From contig CM055110.1 in NCBI GenBank assembly GCA_029204225.1, positions 41,397,862-41,461,861 on the forward strand: a DNA stretch of 64,000 nt. The letters run 5' to 3'. The translations under genes and the position numbers were made by a program. The notes under the pieces are model-generated. The model was not told the origin of the DNA. It worked only from the letters and a program-made list of their open reading frames with translations, and ran no database searches. Below, piece by piece: positions 1 through 10,773 of this stretch. Source of the stretch: Diphasiastrum complanatum. Taxonomy: Eukaryota > Streptophyta > Lycopodiopsida > Lycopodiales > Lycopodiaceae. Every line of letters begins with the position of its first letter. Positions within the stretch are counted from its first letter, which is position 1.

Positions 1-162
1 ACACTGTACATATAGTTGTTCACTCAGGCAACCCATGCATGACCTAGGTTGTCGTTGGCGGGACGCATGTCCCGTCGACTTGCCTCGTGGTGAGGCCAAC
101 TGATCCTTATCCACTGATAGGACCCACTTACAGTAACACATTGATTCTAACTTTAATTCTAA
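1..162 (-). repeat. Copia A 3' LTR, partial
   Basis: This stretch matches about 5,772-5,933 with few differences. Its inner edge is a polypurine tract read on the minus strand (plus strand CTCTCTCCC at 163-171). The LTR ends do not look like the canonical TG...CA. They look like TTAGAATT...AATTCTAA. Confidence 0.85.
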
Positions 163-217
163 CTCTCTCCCTTAAAGTAGAGTCACTTTTTATACAGTCA
201 TATACATAGCTTTAAAG

Positions 218-1887
218 TCAACAGACTTTAAATACAGAAAGTTTTGATCTAAACTTATCAAACTTTTCTCCAGTAAGTGGTTTAGTGAAAATATCAGCTA
301 GTTGTTCTTCTGTGCTACAATGAACAACATGAATTTCACGACTTAGCAGCCTTTCACGTATGAAGTGATATTGAATTTCAATGTGTTTAGTTCTCGCATG
401 GAACACTGGATTCTTTGCTAGCTGAATGTCACTCTGACTGTCGCTATGTAAAGTTGTGGAATTTTTCTGCTTCATGCCAATCTCTTCCAAAATTTGTCTC
501 AACCATATAGCTTCTTGTGCAGCACTACACATTGCCTTATACTCTGCTTCTGTGGTGGAAAGAGCAATTGTACTTTGCTTCTTACTAGACCAGGAAAAGC
601 AATTACCACAAAACTGGAATATATATCCTGTGGTGGATCTACGATCATCATAGTTACCTCCCCAGTCCGCATCCACATAGCCATACAACTCGGGTAAACT
701 ATCATGCTTCCTGTAAATCAAGCCATACTCTGAAGTACCTTTCACATAACGCAAAATGCGTTTAGCTGCTTTCCAATGCGTTTCCGTAGGTGCTGCCATA
801 AACTGACTTACAATGCCAACAGCATAGCATATATCTGGTCTAGTTGTGGTAAGGTAACTCAAGCTCCCTACTAACTGTCTATATAGCATAGTATCAAATG
901 ACTGTGATTCATCAAGCTTAGAAAGCTTTTTACCTGGTTCAATAGGAGTGTTTACTAGTTTGCAATCCTGCAACCTAAACCTGTGTAGTAACTCTTTGAC
1001 ATATTTCACCTGTGTTAAACCCACTTCATGTCCTTTTTGCCACACTTCTACTCCAAGGCAGTAATGCATCAGGCTGAGATCCGTCATCTCAAATTGTTCC
1101 ATGAGGTCTTTCTTGATTATGTCTATCATCTCTTGATTATTTTCCGTAATAATCAAGTCATCAACATAAAGAGCAATCAAAGCAACCATACCATCAAAGC
1201 ATAAGACATATAGATTTGGATCAGAATGTGTTCTCACCATCCCCTTTGAACGAAAGTAGGCATCAATCCTACTATACCACGCACGTGGTGCTTGTTTAAG
1301 ACCATAAAGCGCTTTCTTCAAGCGACATACTTTATTTTCCTGTCCTTTCGTTACAAAGCCTTCAGGTTGATCCATGAACACTTCTTCTTCTAACTCACCA
1401 TTTAGAAAAGCAGATTTCACATCCATCTGATGCAAGGCCAACCAAAATGTGAAGCTAAAGCACTAAGTAGACGTAGAGTATTCCACTTACAAACCGGCGC
1501 AAAGGTCTCCTCATAGTCAATGCCTTTATTTTGTGCGTACCCTTTGATTACCAATCTTGCTTTGTGCTTTGCTATGCTTCCATCTGCATGGTACTTAGTT
1601 CTATATACCCATTTGCAACCAATGAGTTTCTTGCCAACTGGTGGTTCTAGCAAGTCCCATGTGCTATGCTTAGCAATTGACTCCATCTCCTCTCCCATGG
1701 CCTTGATCCAAATGTCATCATCCTTCGCTTCACCATAAGTCGAAGGTTCTTTGCTTTGAATAATGCTGGATAACATAACATAATTTGCTTCAAACCTTTC
1801 AGGTAGTATCTTCTCTCTTGTTGATCTTCGTAGCTCTCCCTGGTTAGATGATCCTGGAAAGTCATCTATATCGTGGCTCTCCATCAA
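218..1887 (-). pseudogene. Copia A reverse transcriptase and RNase H
   Basis: Two overlapping minus-strand frames (1,417-1,887 and 218-1,441) together make the RVT_2-type reverse transcriptase and the RNase H domain. The first holds the RT start (CKWVYRTKYHADGSIAKHKA, then ARLVIKGYAQ). The second holds QMDVKSAFLNGELEEEV, the YGLKQAPRAWY block, the catalytic YVDD box, and the RNase H segments DADWGG, STTEAEYKA and RTKHIEIQYHFI. A single frameshift near 1,440 separates the parts. The catalytic YVDD is intact. Downstream lie the polypurine tract and the 3' LTR. The product would have copied element RNA into DNA inside virus-like particles. As it stands, only fragments could be made. Confidence 0.93.
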
Positions 1888-2017
1888 TCTCTCAAACCAC
1901 TTAGGGAGCTTTCTATCAGGTGATCGGCTTCCTGGTGAAAATGTATCTCATGGTACATCCTTCTCCTTGCGTTTGTCACCTGCAATTTCAATCCTTCTTG
2001 CACCAAAAGGTTTGTCC

Positions 2018-2530
2018 CTACCTCTCCAACCTGTTTCTTGAGGTTGAGGTAGTATCTTGAGATGTATCCTCATGTTCATCACTCGGAAGGTCAATGAATG
2101 GATCATCATCAGGTGGTATCCTCACTATGTCATTTTTCCTACTGGATGTGTCTATCTTCTCAGCATCTTCGTCTTCATACATCTTGGATTCATCAAAGAT
2201 AACATCTCGGCTTATATGGATTTTGTTTTCGAATGAATCAAAACATCTATAGCCCTTCACGTGATCATCATATCCTAGGAATATGCACTTGATAGCTTTT
2301 ACATCAAGTTTACGTCTTTCTTCCTTAGGAATATGTACAAAGGCCTTACATCCAAAGATTCGCAAGTGGTTCACCTTTGGCTTCTTCTTTGTGAATGCTT
2401 CCTCAGGTGTAATTTTTGGTATGGCAATGGTAGGACTTCTATTTTGAAGATAGACTACCGTGCTACATGCTTCTGACCAAAAATCTTTTGATAATTTCAT
2501 CTCAGCTAGCATAGATCTGGCACTTTCCAC
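2018..2530 (-). pseudogene. Copia A integrase C-terminal part and linker
   Basis: This ORF begins in the integrase helix with MESARSMLAEMKLSKDFWSE and continues through the conserved LQNRSPT, HLRIFGCKAFVHIP and GYDDHVKGYRCFD blocks of Copia integrases. It ends in an acidic Ser/Thr-rich linker before the RT. A gap of about 100 bases to the upstream integrase frame (2,633-3,775) holds frame disruptions, including the expected AERKN segment read in another frame. It is a pol fragment, not an independent gene. Confidence 0.9.
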
Positions 2531-2632
2531 AATCGTACAATTTTTGCGCTCAGCTACACCATTGAGAGCAAGAGTATGAGCTTGCGTAAATTGTCTTTAA
2601 TCCCACATTGATCACAAAGATTATTGAAGTCA

Positions 2633-3775
2633 TTAGACTTGTACACCTCCACTATCTGATCGTAGGACTTTGATCTTCTTACCTGTCTGATTTTCGACCA
2701 AGTTTTTTAAGTTCTTGAAGTTATCAAAAGCATCTGATTTCTTCTTCAAGAAGTAGATCCACGTCTTACGTGACATATCATCAATAAAGGTCATGAAATA
2801 GAAGGCTTTTCCTAAGGACATGGTCCTCATGGGCCCGCATAAATCTATGTGGATTAAATCCAGGATATTCTTTGCTCTTGCAACACCCCCTTTATTGAAC
2901 TTCTCTCGATGCTGCTTCCCATATATACAAGATTCGCACATCGATTTCAAGTGATCTTCTATTGTAGGCAGTCCTGTTACCATCTCCAATTTTCTCATCA
3001 AACTGAGGCTTCCCAAGTTCAAGTGACCAAGCCTCTTGTGCCACAACTCAGTTTGCGAAGGAACGGATGACACAAGTCCATGTTGCCCCTTGATTGTGGC
3101 ATTCAACCTGTACAATTTTGTATTGGGCTCTCTTACTCCATTCGCAATAACTTTGAACTTTTGGTTCGCATCTTTCACAAAGCAACGATCATGGGCGAAT
3201 TCTACTTTCAACTTTTGATCAGTAATGACTCCAACAGAAAGTAGATTTTTCTTCAAACCTGGTACGTAAAGTACCTCTCTGATCATCCTTCTTTTGCCGT
3301 CAGACAGTTGGATTGAAACTGTGCCTATCCCTTTGATCATGCACACCTCACCATTTGCTTGCGAAACAGATGTTCCATTATCCAATGCCTTCAAACTACT
3401 GAACCAGTTCTTGTTACCTATCATGTGTCTTGTGGCTCCTGAGTTAATATACCATGCTTGATCATCTTGATTAGATGACAATGCAGATATGAAGATGCTA
3501 GAGTCTTCAGTCTCACCCTCATCGACAAGGTTACCTGCTTGTTTTGGTTTCCCCTTGCCTTGTTCCGCCAGAAATTTGCGACATTCACTCTTCCAGTTGC
3601 CTTTTTTACCACAATGGAAGCACTTGCCTTTCTTCTTAGTTTTGCTGGAAGATCCATCATCCTCCTGAGACTTGGCAAATTGATGTTTGGTCTTCTTCTT
3701 GCCCTTGCCCTTGACTTGTTTTTGGTGTGTCGCAAGTGCCTGATCATCAGTATTTTGACGTCTAGCTTTCACCAT
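2633..3775 (-). pseudogene. Copia A zinc knuckle, protease and integrase core
   Basis: In order, the frame holds a basic linker, a CCHC zinc knuckle starting CFHCGKKGNW with its last Cys in ECRKF, the retropepsin region WYINSGATRHM, the GAG-pre-integrase block ELWHKRLGHLNLGSL with a CESCIYGKQ zinc site, and the integrase core with HIDLCGP, FIDDMSRKTW and LRSDSGG. The protease active site reads NSG where the family has DSG, so the catalytic Asp is lost. The integrase retains two acidic residues before the frame breaks near 2,633. Confidence 0.93.
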
Positions 3776-3850
3776 TTCTCGTCATTGCTCTTCATGCATC
3801 AAGATTCATGTGAGCTCGTCAAAGGTTGGCAATCTTTCTCTTGATGTTAT

Positions 3851-4351
3851 TCAGCTCACAAACATTTGATAGGGTTCTGCAATGCCGCATAATGCATTAT
3901 GCACCAGCTCCACATCACGTATGCGTTCTCCAATAGAATGCAGTTCATCTCTCATTGTCTTGATTCTGGTCATGTACGTCTGAATGTGCTCTCCTTGCTC
4001 CATGCGGGCACTATTCAATTTTGACTTCAGAAACATGATTCTTGACGGATTTTACGTCTCGAACTTCTCCTTTAGCACATCCCATGCTTGTCTGTGTGTA
4101 ATAGCATCACAAATGTGGGTAATGATGTGATCCTTCACTGACAAGTTAATGAAGGTCAAAGCTTTCCTCATCTTTTTGTTGAACACTTTGATGTCTGCTT
4201 CATTTGGCGGCCTTCTCTCATCACCTGTGACGACTTCCCACACATCTTTCTCCATCGGTATGTTTTTCATTTTGAATTTCCACACTGCATAGTTGGAAAT
4301 CCCGTTCAATTTGCTACTTTCACTCAAAATGGACTCTCCCATGTTTGTCAT
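3851..4351 (-). pseudogene. Copia A gag
   Basis: Two adjacent minus-strand frames (4,052-4,351 and 3,851-4,036) make the N-terminal gag of the DUF4219/UBN2 type. The chosen ATG at 4,351 gives MTNMGESILSESSKLNGISN followed by YAVWKFKMKN, the usual start of plant Copia gag. Next come the AWDVLKEKFET block and an SKLNSARMEQGEHIQTY block. A frameshift near 4,045 separates the two. The leader between the PBS (5,650) and this start is long, about 1.3 kb. Confidence 0.88.
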
Positions 4352-5649
4352 CGCAAAACTGCTTAAAACTTCTGCCTTAGGCTATGAACAGTATGTCAAG
4401 GCCAACAGTGATGTCAGAAGTTGAAAATAATGACTTGCACTTTTTTTCTTACCAGACCACTCGCCGCTTTTCCACCAATTTGAAAGCCAAATCGGCGTCG
4501 CCTTCTGAAATGCACTCAGTCGTCAATTCTCAACAACGTGCCCAGTGGAATGGTGAAACTACTTCTGGCGTACTCCGAACACTTTCTTCGCTGCGACCGC
4601 TTTGTTTTTCTGTACCTTACTTGCAGGTACAGTCCGGGTGCCCTTCGTTTGGGGTTATAGCCTTTCGTTTGGGTCAAAACGGGGAAAGGACCCAAAAATA
4701 GGGACTTTTCTAGCTTTTGAACTGTTTCTTCACTTTGAAGAAACTTCACTCTTCACTTGTGAAGGGACCCAACTCAACTTTCAGTATGAAAATTTTTAAT
4801 GAAGTTGAAGGCCAAAATGCACTTCAATTCTTCAGGACCCTGTTTAAAGCTCATCCAATGACTGAACCAAATCTTGTGGTTCAAATTTCTCTCCCATCAC
4901 AGATTCTGGACCGTTGATTCACTTGACACCTCATCTAAAGGTTCAAAGTACATCTGGGCATCGAACCAAACTCCTGCATACGCTAAGAACTTCGAAACAC
5001 TGAGTTCTTCATCGCATTGGGCGCGCGAACTGCCCGCGACTTCCCTGCCTACGGCCGCGCCTCCCTTCTCTCAAAAACATCAGATCAAGCTCTCCTGTGG
5101 ATCGTTTTGAGCACAATCTGAGGCCTGGAGCAGGGTCGCCCTACCAAATCCATGACTATAGAGTGTTCAGTCAAGAAATTCCATGGTGAAACGGTGATTT
5201 TAGCTCAACTTGACAAAGTGGCTTTTTCACCTTTTTACCGCAAATCTGCTAGGTTAACTGTCTAGAGACAAATCTCTGACATAAACCTCAGAATCTCTCC
5301 ATGGCTGATTGACAGTGTGATTAGCTTCCTTCCTGTCCTTACGGCATCCAAAACGGTGCACAAACAGCGAAGAAATCACTAGTTATGTATAAAACCGTAA
5401 CCCCAAGTCCGGTTTCAATTTTCAGCTGGCTTCGAAATTGTCAATTTTTCACCAAATTTTTCCCTGTCTGATGCTATGCACAGGCTAATAATCCCTCTGC
5501 TGAGCTTAGCAAGCCTCTACAAATTAGAAACCAAGCACCGGTGCTTCTCTTTCCATCTTCAACCCGCCGTAAAACCCCAAACTTTTAGAAGACAGTTCTC
5601 CCGAAGCTCTCTTCAACGACGACACTGTATTGTGTACACTCCCTGTACG
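4352..5649 (-). other. Copia A untranslated leader
   Basis: This is about 1.3 kb between the primer-binding site and gag. I see no conserved coding domain. The short ORFs here are not supported. It probably acts as the transcribed leader and packaging region of the element. Confidence 0.6.
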
Positions 5650-5661
5650 GCTCTGATACCA
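5650..5661 (-). promoter_or_regulatory. Copia A primer-binding site
   Basis: On the minus strand this reads TGGTATCAGAGC, the standard plant Copia site complementary to the 3' end of initiator-Met tRNA. It lies directly beside the 5' LTR. Confidence 0.92.
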
Positions 5662-5933
5662 ACTTAGAATTTGCTTTGCACAGGAACACAAATCATGCTA
5701 CACAGTAACACAGACAAAAAATCACTCTCCTCAGCAAGCTCACATAGCAACTGTATTTCTCAAAATGAAATTACACTGTACATATAGTTGTTTACTCAGG
5801 CAACCCATGCATGACTCAGGTTGCCGTTGGCGGGACGCGTGTCCCGTTGACTTGCCTCGTGGCGAGGCCAACTGATCCTTATCCACTGATAGGACCCACT
5901 TACAGTAACACAGTGATTCTAACTTTAATTCTA
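5662..5933 (-). repeat. Copia A 5' LTR
   Basis: This LTR is about 272 bp. Its inner edge is the PBS. Its outer edge is where similarity to the 3' LTR stops and Copia B integrase sequence begins. The termini form a short inverted pair (AATTCTAA / TTAGAATT-like) instead of TG...CA. Confidence 0.85.
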
Positions 5934-5965
5934 GCTGTGTAGCTGATGAAAATACACTTGATACT

Positions 5966-6718
5966 CTAGAAGTCGAGCTTCTTCCTAAGATCACGAAGTA
6001 TTTGCTCAAAAGCAATACATCCAAAAACTCGTAAGTTTGATAAAGAAGGTTTGGTACTTGTCCAAATTTTGAATGGTGTTTTGTCTAAGAGGCCTTTAGT
6101 AGAACATCTGTTCTGAATATAGGTTGTTGTTGAAACAGCTTCAGCCCAGAAGGACTTCGGAAGTGTCGCATGTGATAACATGCACTTTGCCGATTCAACT
6201 AAGGTTCTGTTCTTTCTCTCAGCAAGACCATTTGACAAAAGTGAATAGGAAGTGGTGTATTGTTGCTTAATGTCGTTGTTAAAACAATAGTCCTTGAATT
6301 CGTTAAAGATGTATTTTCCCCCATTATCTGACCTCAGTGCTTTGATTCGTTTGCCAGTTTGATTCTCAACATGTTCTTTGAATTGTCTGAATTTGATGAA
6401 AGCCTCTGATTTCTGTTTAATGAAATAAACAACTGTTCTTTTGGAAAATTTGTCAATAAAGGTAATGAAGTACTTTTCATCTAGCAATGAAGGAGTTTGC
6501 ATAGGTCCACATATATCTATATGAACAACATCTCACAGATCTTTTGTTGCATGCATGTGGTTTGATCTAAAAGGAAACCTAGTCTGCTTTCCAAAAATGC
6601 AGCTATGACAGACAGGGAAATTGACCTTACCAGAAGGATAGTCGAGATCAAGGACCATGGAGTTTTGGTCATGTTCGAAATAGATGCATGATTCACGTGT
6701 CCTAAGCAATGATGTCAT
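5966..6718 (-). pseudogene. Copia B integrase
   Basis: Two minus-strand frames (6,533-6,718 and 5,966-6,502) hold the GAG-pre-integrase zinc site (CHSCIFGKQTRFPF), then the integrase core with FITFIDKFSKRTV, LRSDNGGKYI and NGLAERKNRTLVE, and the C-terminal SNLRVFGCIAFEQI block. A stop and frame change near 6,530 separates them. The ORF is cut at its C-terminus by the Copia A insertion, which explains the missing RT. Confidence 0.9.
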
Positions 6719-6750
6719 AGTAATGCTTTATGAACTAGAACAGAGATTTT

Positions 6751-7437
6751 CTAGGCTTGACTAGACTCAGAATAACAATGTGCCAATCTATATAAGTAAC
6801 TCTGTCTCTTGTCGAGTGCAAGGATCTTATCACTCCTATCAATAATTTTGCATTGATCAGATTCGAATTCTACCTTACGACCTAAATCTGTAATTCTACT
6901 CACTGATAACAGATTTGTAGAGTGTTTAGGAACATATAAAACCTCTGATAGTAATTTGAATTGATCATGTTGGAATTGCAATTTTACAGTACCTTCACCT
7001 TCAATAGTGTAAGTACTATTGTCACCAAGATGAACAAATTTCTTCGTGCTGTAAGGAGTGTAGGAGTTGAAGATCTCACGTTGATTGGTCATATGTTGAG
7101 TTGCTCCAGAATTCAGAAACCATGAATCATTCAAAAATGCGCTTTGATCTTTGACCATGAATGGACCAGTATACATTTTTAATGTGAAGAATTTCCTTCG
7201 TAGATGTAACTTAGTAGTTACGTCCCTCACGTCATATAGTGAGTTCAAAATGTCCCAAACGTCTCTTGACGTTTTAGCTTCAACTATGTGTCCAATCTGT
7301 GTATCTGATATATTGAGGATAATAAGCGCAAAAGCTTTACCGTCCTTCAACTTCCACTTTGAGTCGTTGTTTTCAGGTTTTACTTCTGTACCTGTAACAA
7401 CATCCCATAATTTGCTGGCAATTAGCAAGGTCTTCAT
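6751..7437 (-). pseudogene. Copia B gag fused to protease
   Basis: The frame starts as UBN2-type gag (SKLWDVVTGTEVKPEN, ALIILNISDTQIGHIVEA, DVWDILNSLYD, LHLRRKFFTLKM) and then jumps directly into the protease region DSWFLNSGATQHMT and the HLGDNSTYTIEGEGTV block. The second half of gag and the CCHC knuckle are absent, so an in-frame internal deletion has joined gag to protease. As in Copia A, the protease site reads NSG instead of DSG. Codons upstream of 7,437 still read as gag, so the true start lies near 7,510. Confidence 0.88.
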
Positions 7438-7663
7438 CTTAAATTTTCACAAATAATAATTGGATCCATTCACCTTGTCTGTGATAAGACCGACTTTACT
7501 TTGAGAATCCATCTGGAACTTAGTCTGTCGATTGTATCGATGATGCTAAGATGTGGTAATGCCAACAATAAGAAATCAATTCTCTAATACTGAAAAGTTG
7601 AAAAGAACTGAAGAGTATGATATCAATTTGATATCGCGAAAGATATGAAGTATTAGAGCTTTC

Positions 7664-7718
7664 GCTCTGATACCATATTGGAATCAGATAAAGAAGTAGT
7701 GAAACAGCTCTGATACCA
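7664..7718 (-). promoter_or_regulatory. Copia B primer-binding site, present twice
   Basis: GCTCTGATACCA (minus strand TGGTATCAGAGC) occurs at 7,664-7,675 and again at 7,707-7,718. The second copy touches the LTR, whose inner end is TGTCGG on the plus strand, so it is the functional position. The first copy is a duplicate within the leader. Confidence 0.85.
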
Positions 7719-8311
7719 TGTCGGAAAGTGGTATGCAAAAGATAGGTCTAGCTCAAAAAGAAACGAAAAACTTTCGTGCATGGCGGAATAAACTATCTTC
7801 ATCTTTCCAATGTCAATTTCAAACAAGACAATAGTGATAGAAATCGCATTTGATCTTATAGTAACTAATCGTCAATACTATAGTGATTGCGTAGCCAAAC
7901 AATTAAGCATCAAAAATTATCAGACAAATAATTAGTTGCGAAGAAATATAGAAACGCATACAGTCTGAGACGAAACTGAATGCAATAAAGAATAGTATTG
8001 ATTCAAAACAAAACAGATGTAAATGAGTACAATAAGTTGTGAATTGAAGCCATGTACTAGATGCTATCTTTGAACGACTAAAAATGAAAGGCTGAATTAA
8101 TGTGCAATGCTGATGAGCAGTAGCGCAATAGCAATCTCTAAAACAACTCTAAGAAGTGAGCTAAAATGCCCAAGAGTGTTCAAGCTCGCAGGCTCGAGAG
8201 AGAGAGAGAGAGAGAGTTAACTATTCAAACGCTTATGGTAATTCTGATTTTCAATGAATTAATCTGTATGAATATGAACAGCTATTTATACTAAGAAATT
8301 AGGTCGTCAAT
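7719..8311 (-). repeat. Copia B 5' LTR
   Basis: The boundaries are TG...CA (plus strand TGTCGG ... TCGTCA). The left edge touches the PBS. The right edge is followed within about 15 bp by unrelated RT coding sequence. It contains a minus-strand TATA box (TATAAATA, 8,283-8,290) and a (GA)n tract at about 8,197-8,217. Confidence 0.8.
8283..8290 (-). promoter_or_regulatory. TATA box of Copia B LTR
   Basis: TATAAATA on the minus strand near the start of the LTR is in the right place to be the element's U3 promoter. Confidence 0.6.
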
Positions 8312-8325
8312 TACGATCGCCCACC

Positions 8326-8775
8326 TTGCTGGTTATAGCTGATGTAGAAGACCTGGACTTGGACGTCCCGACAGCATTCCTTCACGGATATATACAAGAA
8401 GAAATATTCATTTATCAACCAGAAGGTTACGTCCTTCAAGGCCAAGAGCATTTGGTTCGTAAATCGCATAAGGCACTATATGGCCTCAAGCAAGCTCCTA
8501 GGGCTTGGCATGATAGAATCAATCACTTCTTGATGCAGCATAATTGTACTTCTTGCTTTGCATACTCAAATGTATATCTCAAGCGTAAAGGGTCAAGCTA
8601 TGTTATAATAGCATTATATGTTGATGATTTTTTTATTATCAGCAATTCAAATCAATTACTGCATGAAACCAAATCTTTGCTTTCATCAGAATTTGAGATG
8701 ACTGATCTAGGCCTAGTTCATTACCTACTCAGTATGGAGATCAACAGAGATCGCACAAAGTTTGTCATCAGGTAT
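8326..8775 (+). pseudogene. Copia C reverse transcriptase fragment
   Basis: This plus-strand frame encodes the middle of a Copia RT: DVPTAFLHGYIQEEIF, YGLKQAPRAWHDRI, the catalytic IALYVDDFFII box and FEMTDLGLVHYLLSMEI. It starts abruptly beside the Copia B LTR and loses RT similarity near 8,775, where CT-rich sequence takes over. It is an orphan internal fragment with both ends missing. It is opposite in orientation to Copia A and B, so it belongs to a different, older insertion that Copia B may have entered. Confidence 0.88.
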
Positions 8776-9660
8776 TTACACTCATCCATCCAACCTCCAT
8801 CACTGGTCAAATTGGCGAGTCTAGATTCCCATCCCATTCTCACCCATCAGACTTCTTTGATTCCATCAAATTACATTCTCATATTTGAATTTTCCAATTG
8901 TGTGAGCATTTCCAGTTGGAAAGTTGCTAAGGCTTCATCAAGTCTTCATTCCTAATCCCTCTACTCATATTTCCCATCCGTACCTTCATTTCATTCCCAT
9001 TTTGGTTCCCCAACCTGTATTCTCCACTTTTGTTTTATAGTTCTACATTTTCCAATTCTCCATTTTACATTCCCAAGATCTGTTCTACATTTCCATTCCA
9101 TCCCCTTTCATTTATCTACCTTATATGTCAAATTTTTTACATTCCCCAGATCCACATTCACAAGTCCTTGACATTCCCCAACTCATATCCTTCCATATTT
9201 CCATCAACCATATTCTCCAATTTCATATTCCCAGTTTTAGATCTGATCTACATTCCCCAACCACCCATCCCTTCATTTGGTTTTTCATATTCCCAAGTTC
9301 TTTCATTTTCTACATCTTTAGACCCAAACTCCCAAGATATATCACCTTGTTCCTATACTTCTAGTTTTTTCACATTCTCTTGTTCACAAATCTACATTCC
9401 CAGTCACCTGTCTTTCCCAAATCCTACCATCAACCACCCAAGATCTCGTTTCCACTTCTAATTCCCCAACCTCCTTTCTTAAAGATTCCCCAAGCTGATT
9501 CCCAATTCTACGTTCCCAGATCACATTCCCCACTTCCATCTTCCCAAGCTTGCAGTCCCGCATTCCCATATTCTATTTTCCAGGGCTTAGATCTTGAATT
9601 CTCATATCTAAGTAGCCTTGTTGCTTTCCCAAAAGGACATTTTCCCAGGTTACAACTTAG
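8776..9660 (+). repeat. CT-rich low-complexity tract with recurring CATTCCCAA
   Basis: This is a strand-asymmetric, pyrimidine-rich stretch in which words such as ATTCCCAA, CATTCCCC and CCAAGTTC recur irregularly. It yields long open frames on the plus strand, but their Ser/Pro/Phe/Ile bias reflects base composition. I see no clean period, so it is not a simple satellite. Confidence 0.7.
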
Positions 9661-9678
9661 AAAGGACCTTTTGTTTGG

Positions 9679-10020
9679 ATGCAACTAAGATCAGGTCAAA
9701 AGACTAGATCTAGGATCTCGAAAGAGGAAGAGATTTCGCTTGCAGATCAGGAACCTTCAACTAGCCATCCCCAACTTCGAAATCTCCAAGAGCAATTCGA
9801 CATGGCTGTTGATGATCCAAATCAACCTCAAGAGAATCTAGTACCACCTAAGACACTAGGAGCCCAAAGGATCCCCAACCCGTTAGCTTCTGTCGTACCA
9901 ATACCAATGTGCAAACTCAGTCGTGCGTGCTTTTTCATGATTCAACAAAAGCTATCGAAGGGCGGCACCTTGGCCAAAAAAAACTTGAGATATTCCATTG
10001 TCAATGTGACAGTTAACTGA
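9679..10020 (+). CDS. Possible Gypsy gag N-terminal fragment
   Basis: This 113-codon frame starts MQLRSGQKTRSRISKEEE, a beginning that resembles the MxLRSG start of some plant Gypsy gag proteins. A Gln/Pro-rich stretch (DDPNQPQENLVPPKTLGAQR) follows. No zinc knuckle or capsid core is visible before the stop. It is short and unconfirmed. It could equally be a chance frame. Confidence 0.3.
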   Translation: MQLRSGQKTRSRISKEEEISLADQEPSTSHPQLRNLQEQFDMAVDDPNQPQENLVPPKTLGAQRIPNPLASVVPIPMCKLSRACFFMIQQKLSKGGTLAKKNLRYSIVNVTVN

Positions 10021-10773
10021 TTGCTTAAATAGATGGTGCATTTGAGTGTATGTTTGTTAATTGCTTCTAAGAAGTTCCAAAAGGGGCTTTATAAAGCGTG
10101 TAAAGCAACTACTATTGAATCGATTGGATCTCCCATGTCGGGATACGCCAATTGATTTTTGGAAGAAGTAGAGAACTTTCCAATTACAGGAATTTCTTAG
10201 CTTGCCACTATTTAGGGAAAAACTCCTAATTAACAAGTTTGCATGCGGTATTTAATGGTTCACCAAATCAATTGTCATAAAACAAAAAAGTCATTTTCTA
10301 TAAAAGTTTGTGCTTGGAACAAAACATCTGTACATACTTCTAATTACCATTGGCATTTTTAAAAAACAATAATTAATGCAAATAATCAATGTCTAACTGC
10401 CCTCATAAAAACTGAAATCAATGATTTTTTAAGATGCCATAGAATATTCTTAGGAAAAAACTAGAAACACAGCTGATACATTGAGGGATATCACCTCGCC
10501 CTTCCCCACCACCACCACCACCCCCACCCCAATCTGTTGTCTGCGAGCAGTCCAACTTGCTACCTGTGAGCAGAAATGCGGCTCCACACTAGCCTGATCT
10601 GCTATCCATGAGTAAAAACAATGCGTTTCATGTAGATTTCACGCGCGCCTGATACCATTGTAAGGTTCCTCACCAAGGATACAATAGCCAAGCAAGCTGA
10701 ATGTAGGCTAATATTCCAAGGAATATTCTAGCCATCCTGCGGAACATCTTCAAAAATACAAGCAGGATAGGAT
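10021..10773. other. Intergenic, no gene seen
   Basis: No coding domain is recognised. A (CCA)n/C-rich patch lies at about 10,506-10,530. A degenerate initiator-Met PBS-like word on the minus strand (plus strand CCTGATACCATTG) lies near 10,650 and hints at an old Copia LTR to its right. Confidence 0.5.

Larger units (their letters stand above)
1..5933 (-). mobile_element. Copia A, LTR retrotransposon (left LTR cut by window edge)
   Basis: This is a nearly complete Ty1/copia element read on the minus strand. Its order from right to left is 5' LTR, PBS, leader, gag, zinc knuckle, protease, integrase, RT, RNase H, polypurine tract and the start of the 3' LTR. The two LTR pieces (1-162 and 5,662-5,933) match closely where they overlap, so the insertion is fairly young. 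The coding region nevertheless carries several frameshifts and cannot make one polyprotein. The right edge lies inside the integrase gene of Copia B, so A is nested in B. About 110 bp of its 3' LTR should lie left of base 1. Confidence 0.92.
5934..8311 (-). mobile_element. Copia B, 5' half; interrupted by Copia A
   Basis: This minus-strand Copia element shows an LTR (7,719-8,311), PBS (7,707-7,718), gag, protease and integrase. It stops at 5,934, where the Copia A LTR begins. Its RT, RNase H and 3' LTR should lie left of the window beyond Copia A. Its right LTR edge abuts a plus-strand Copia RT fragment. Confidence 0.88.

Noticed and set aside
9030-9688. Three overlapping ORFs in the CT-rich tract
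   Set aside because: Composition alone gives long stop-poor frames in all three plus phases; no domain is visible.
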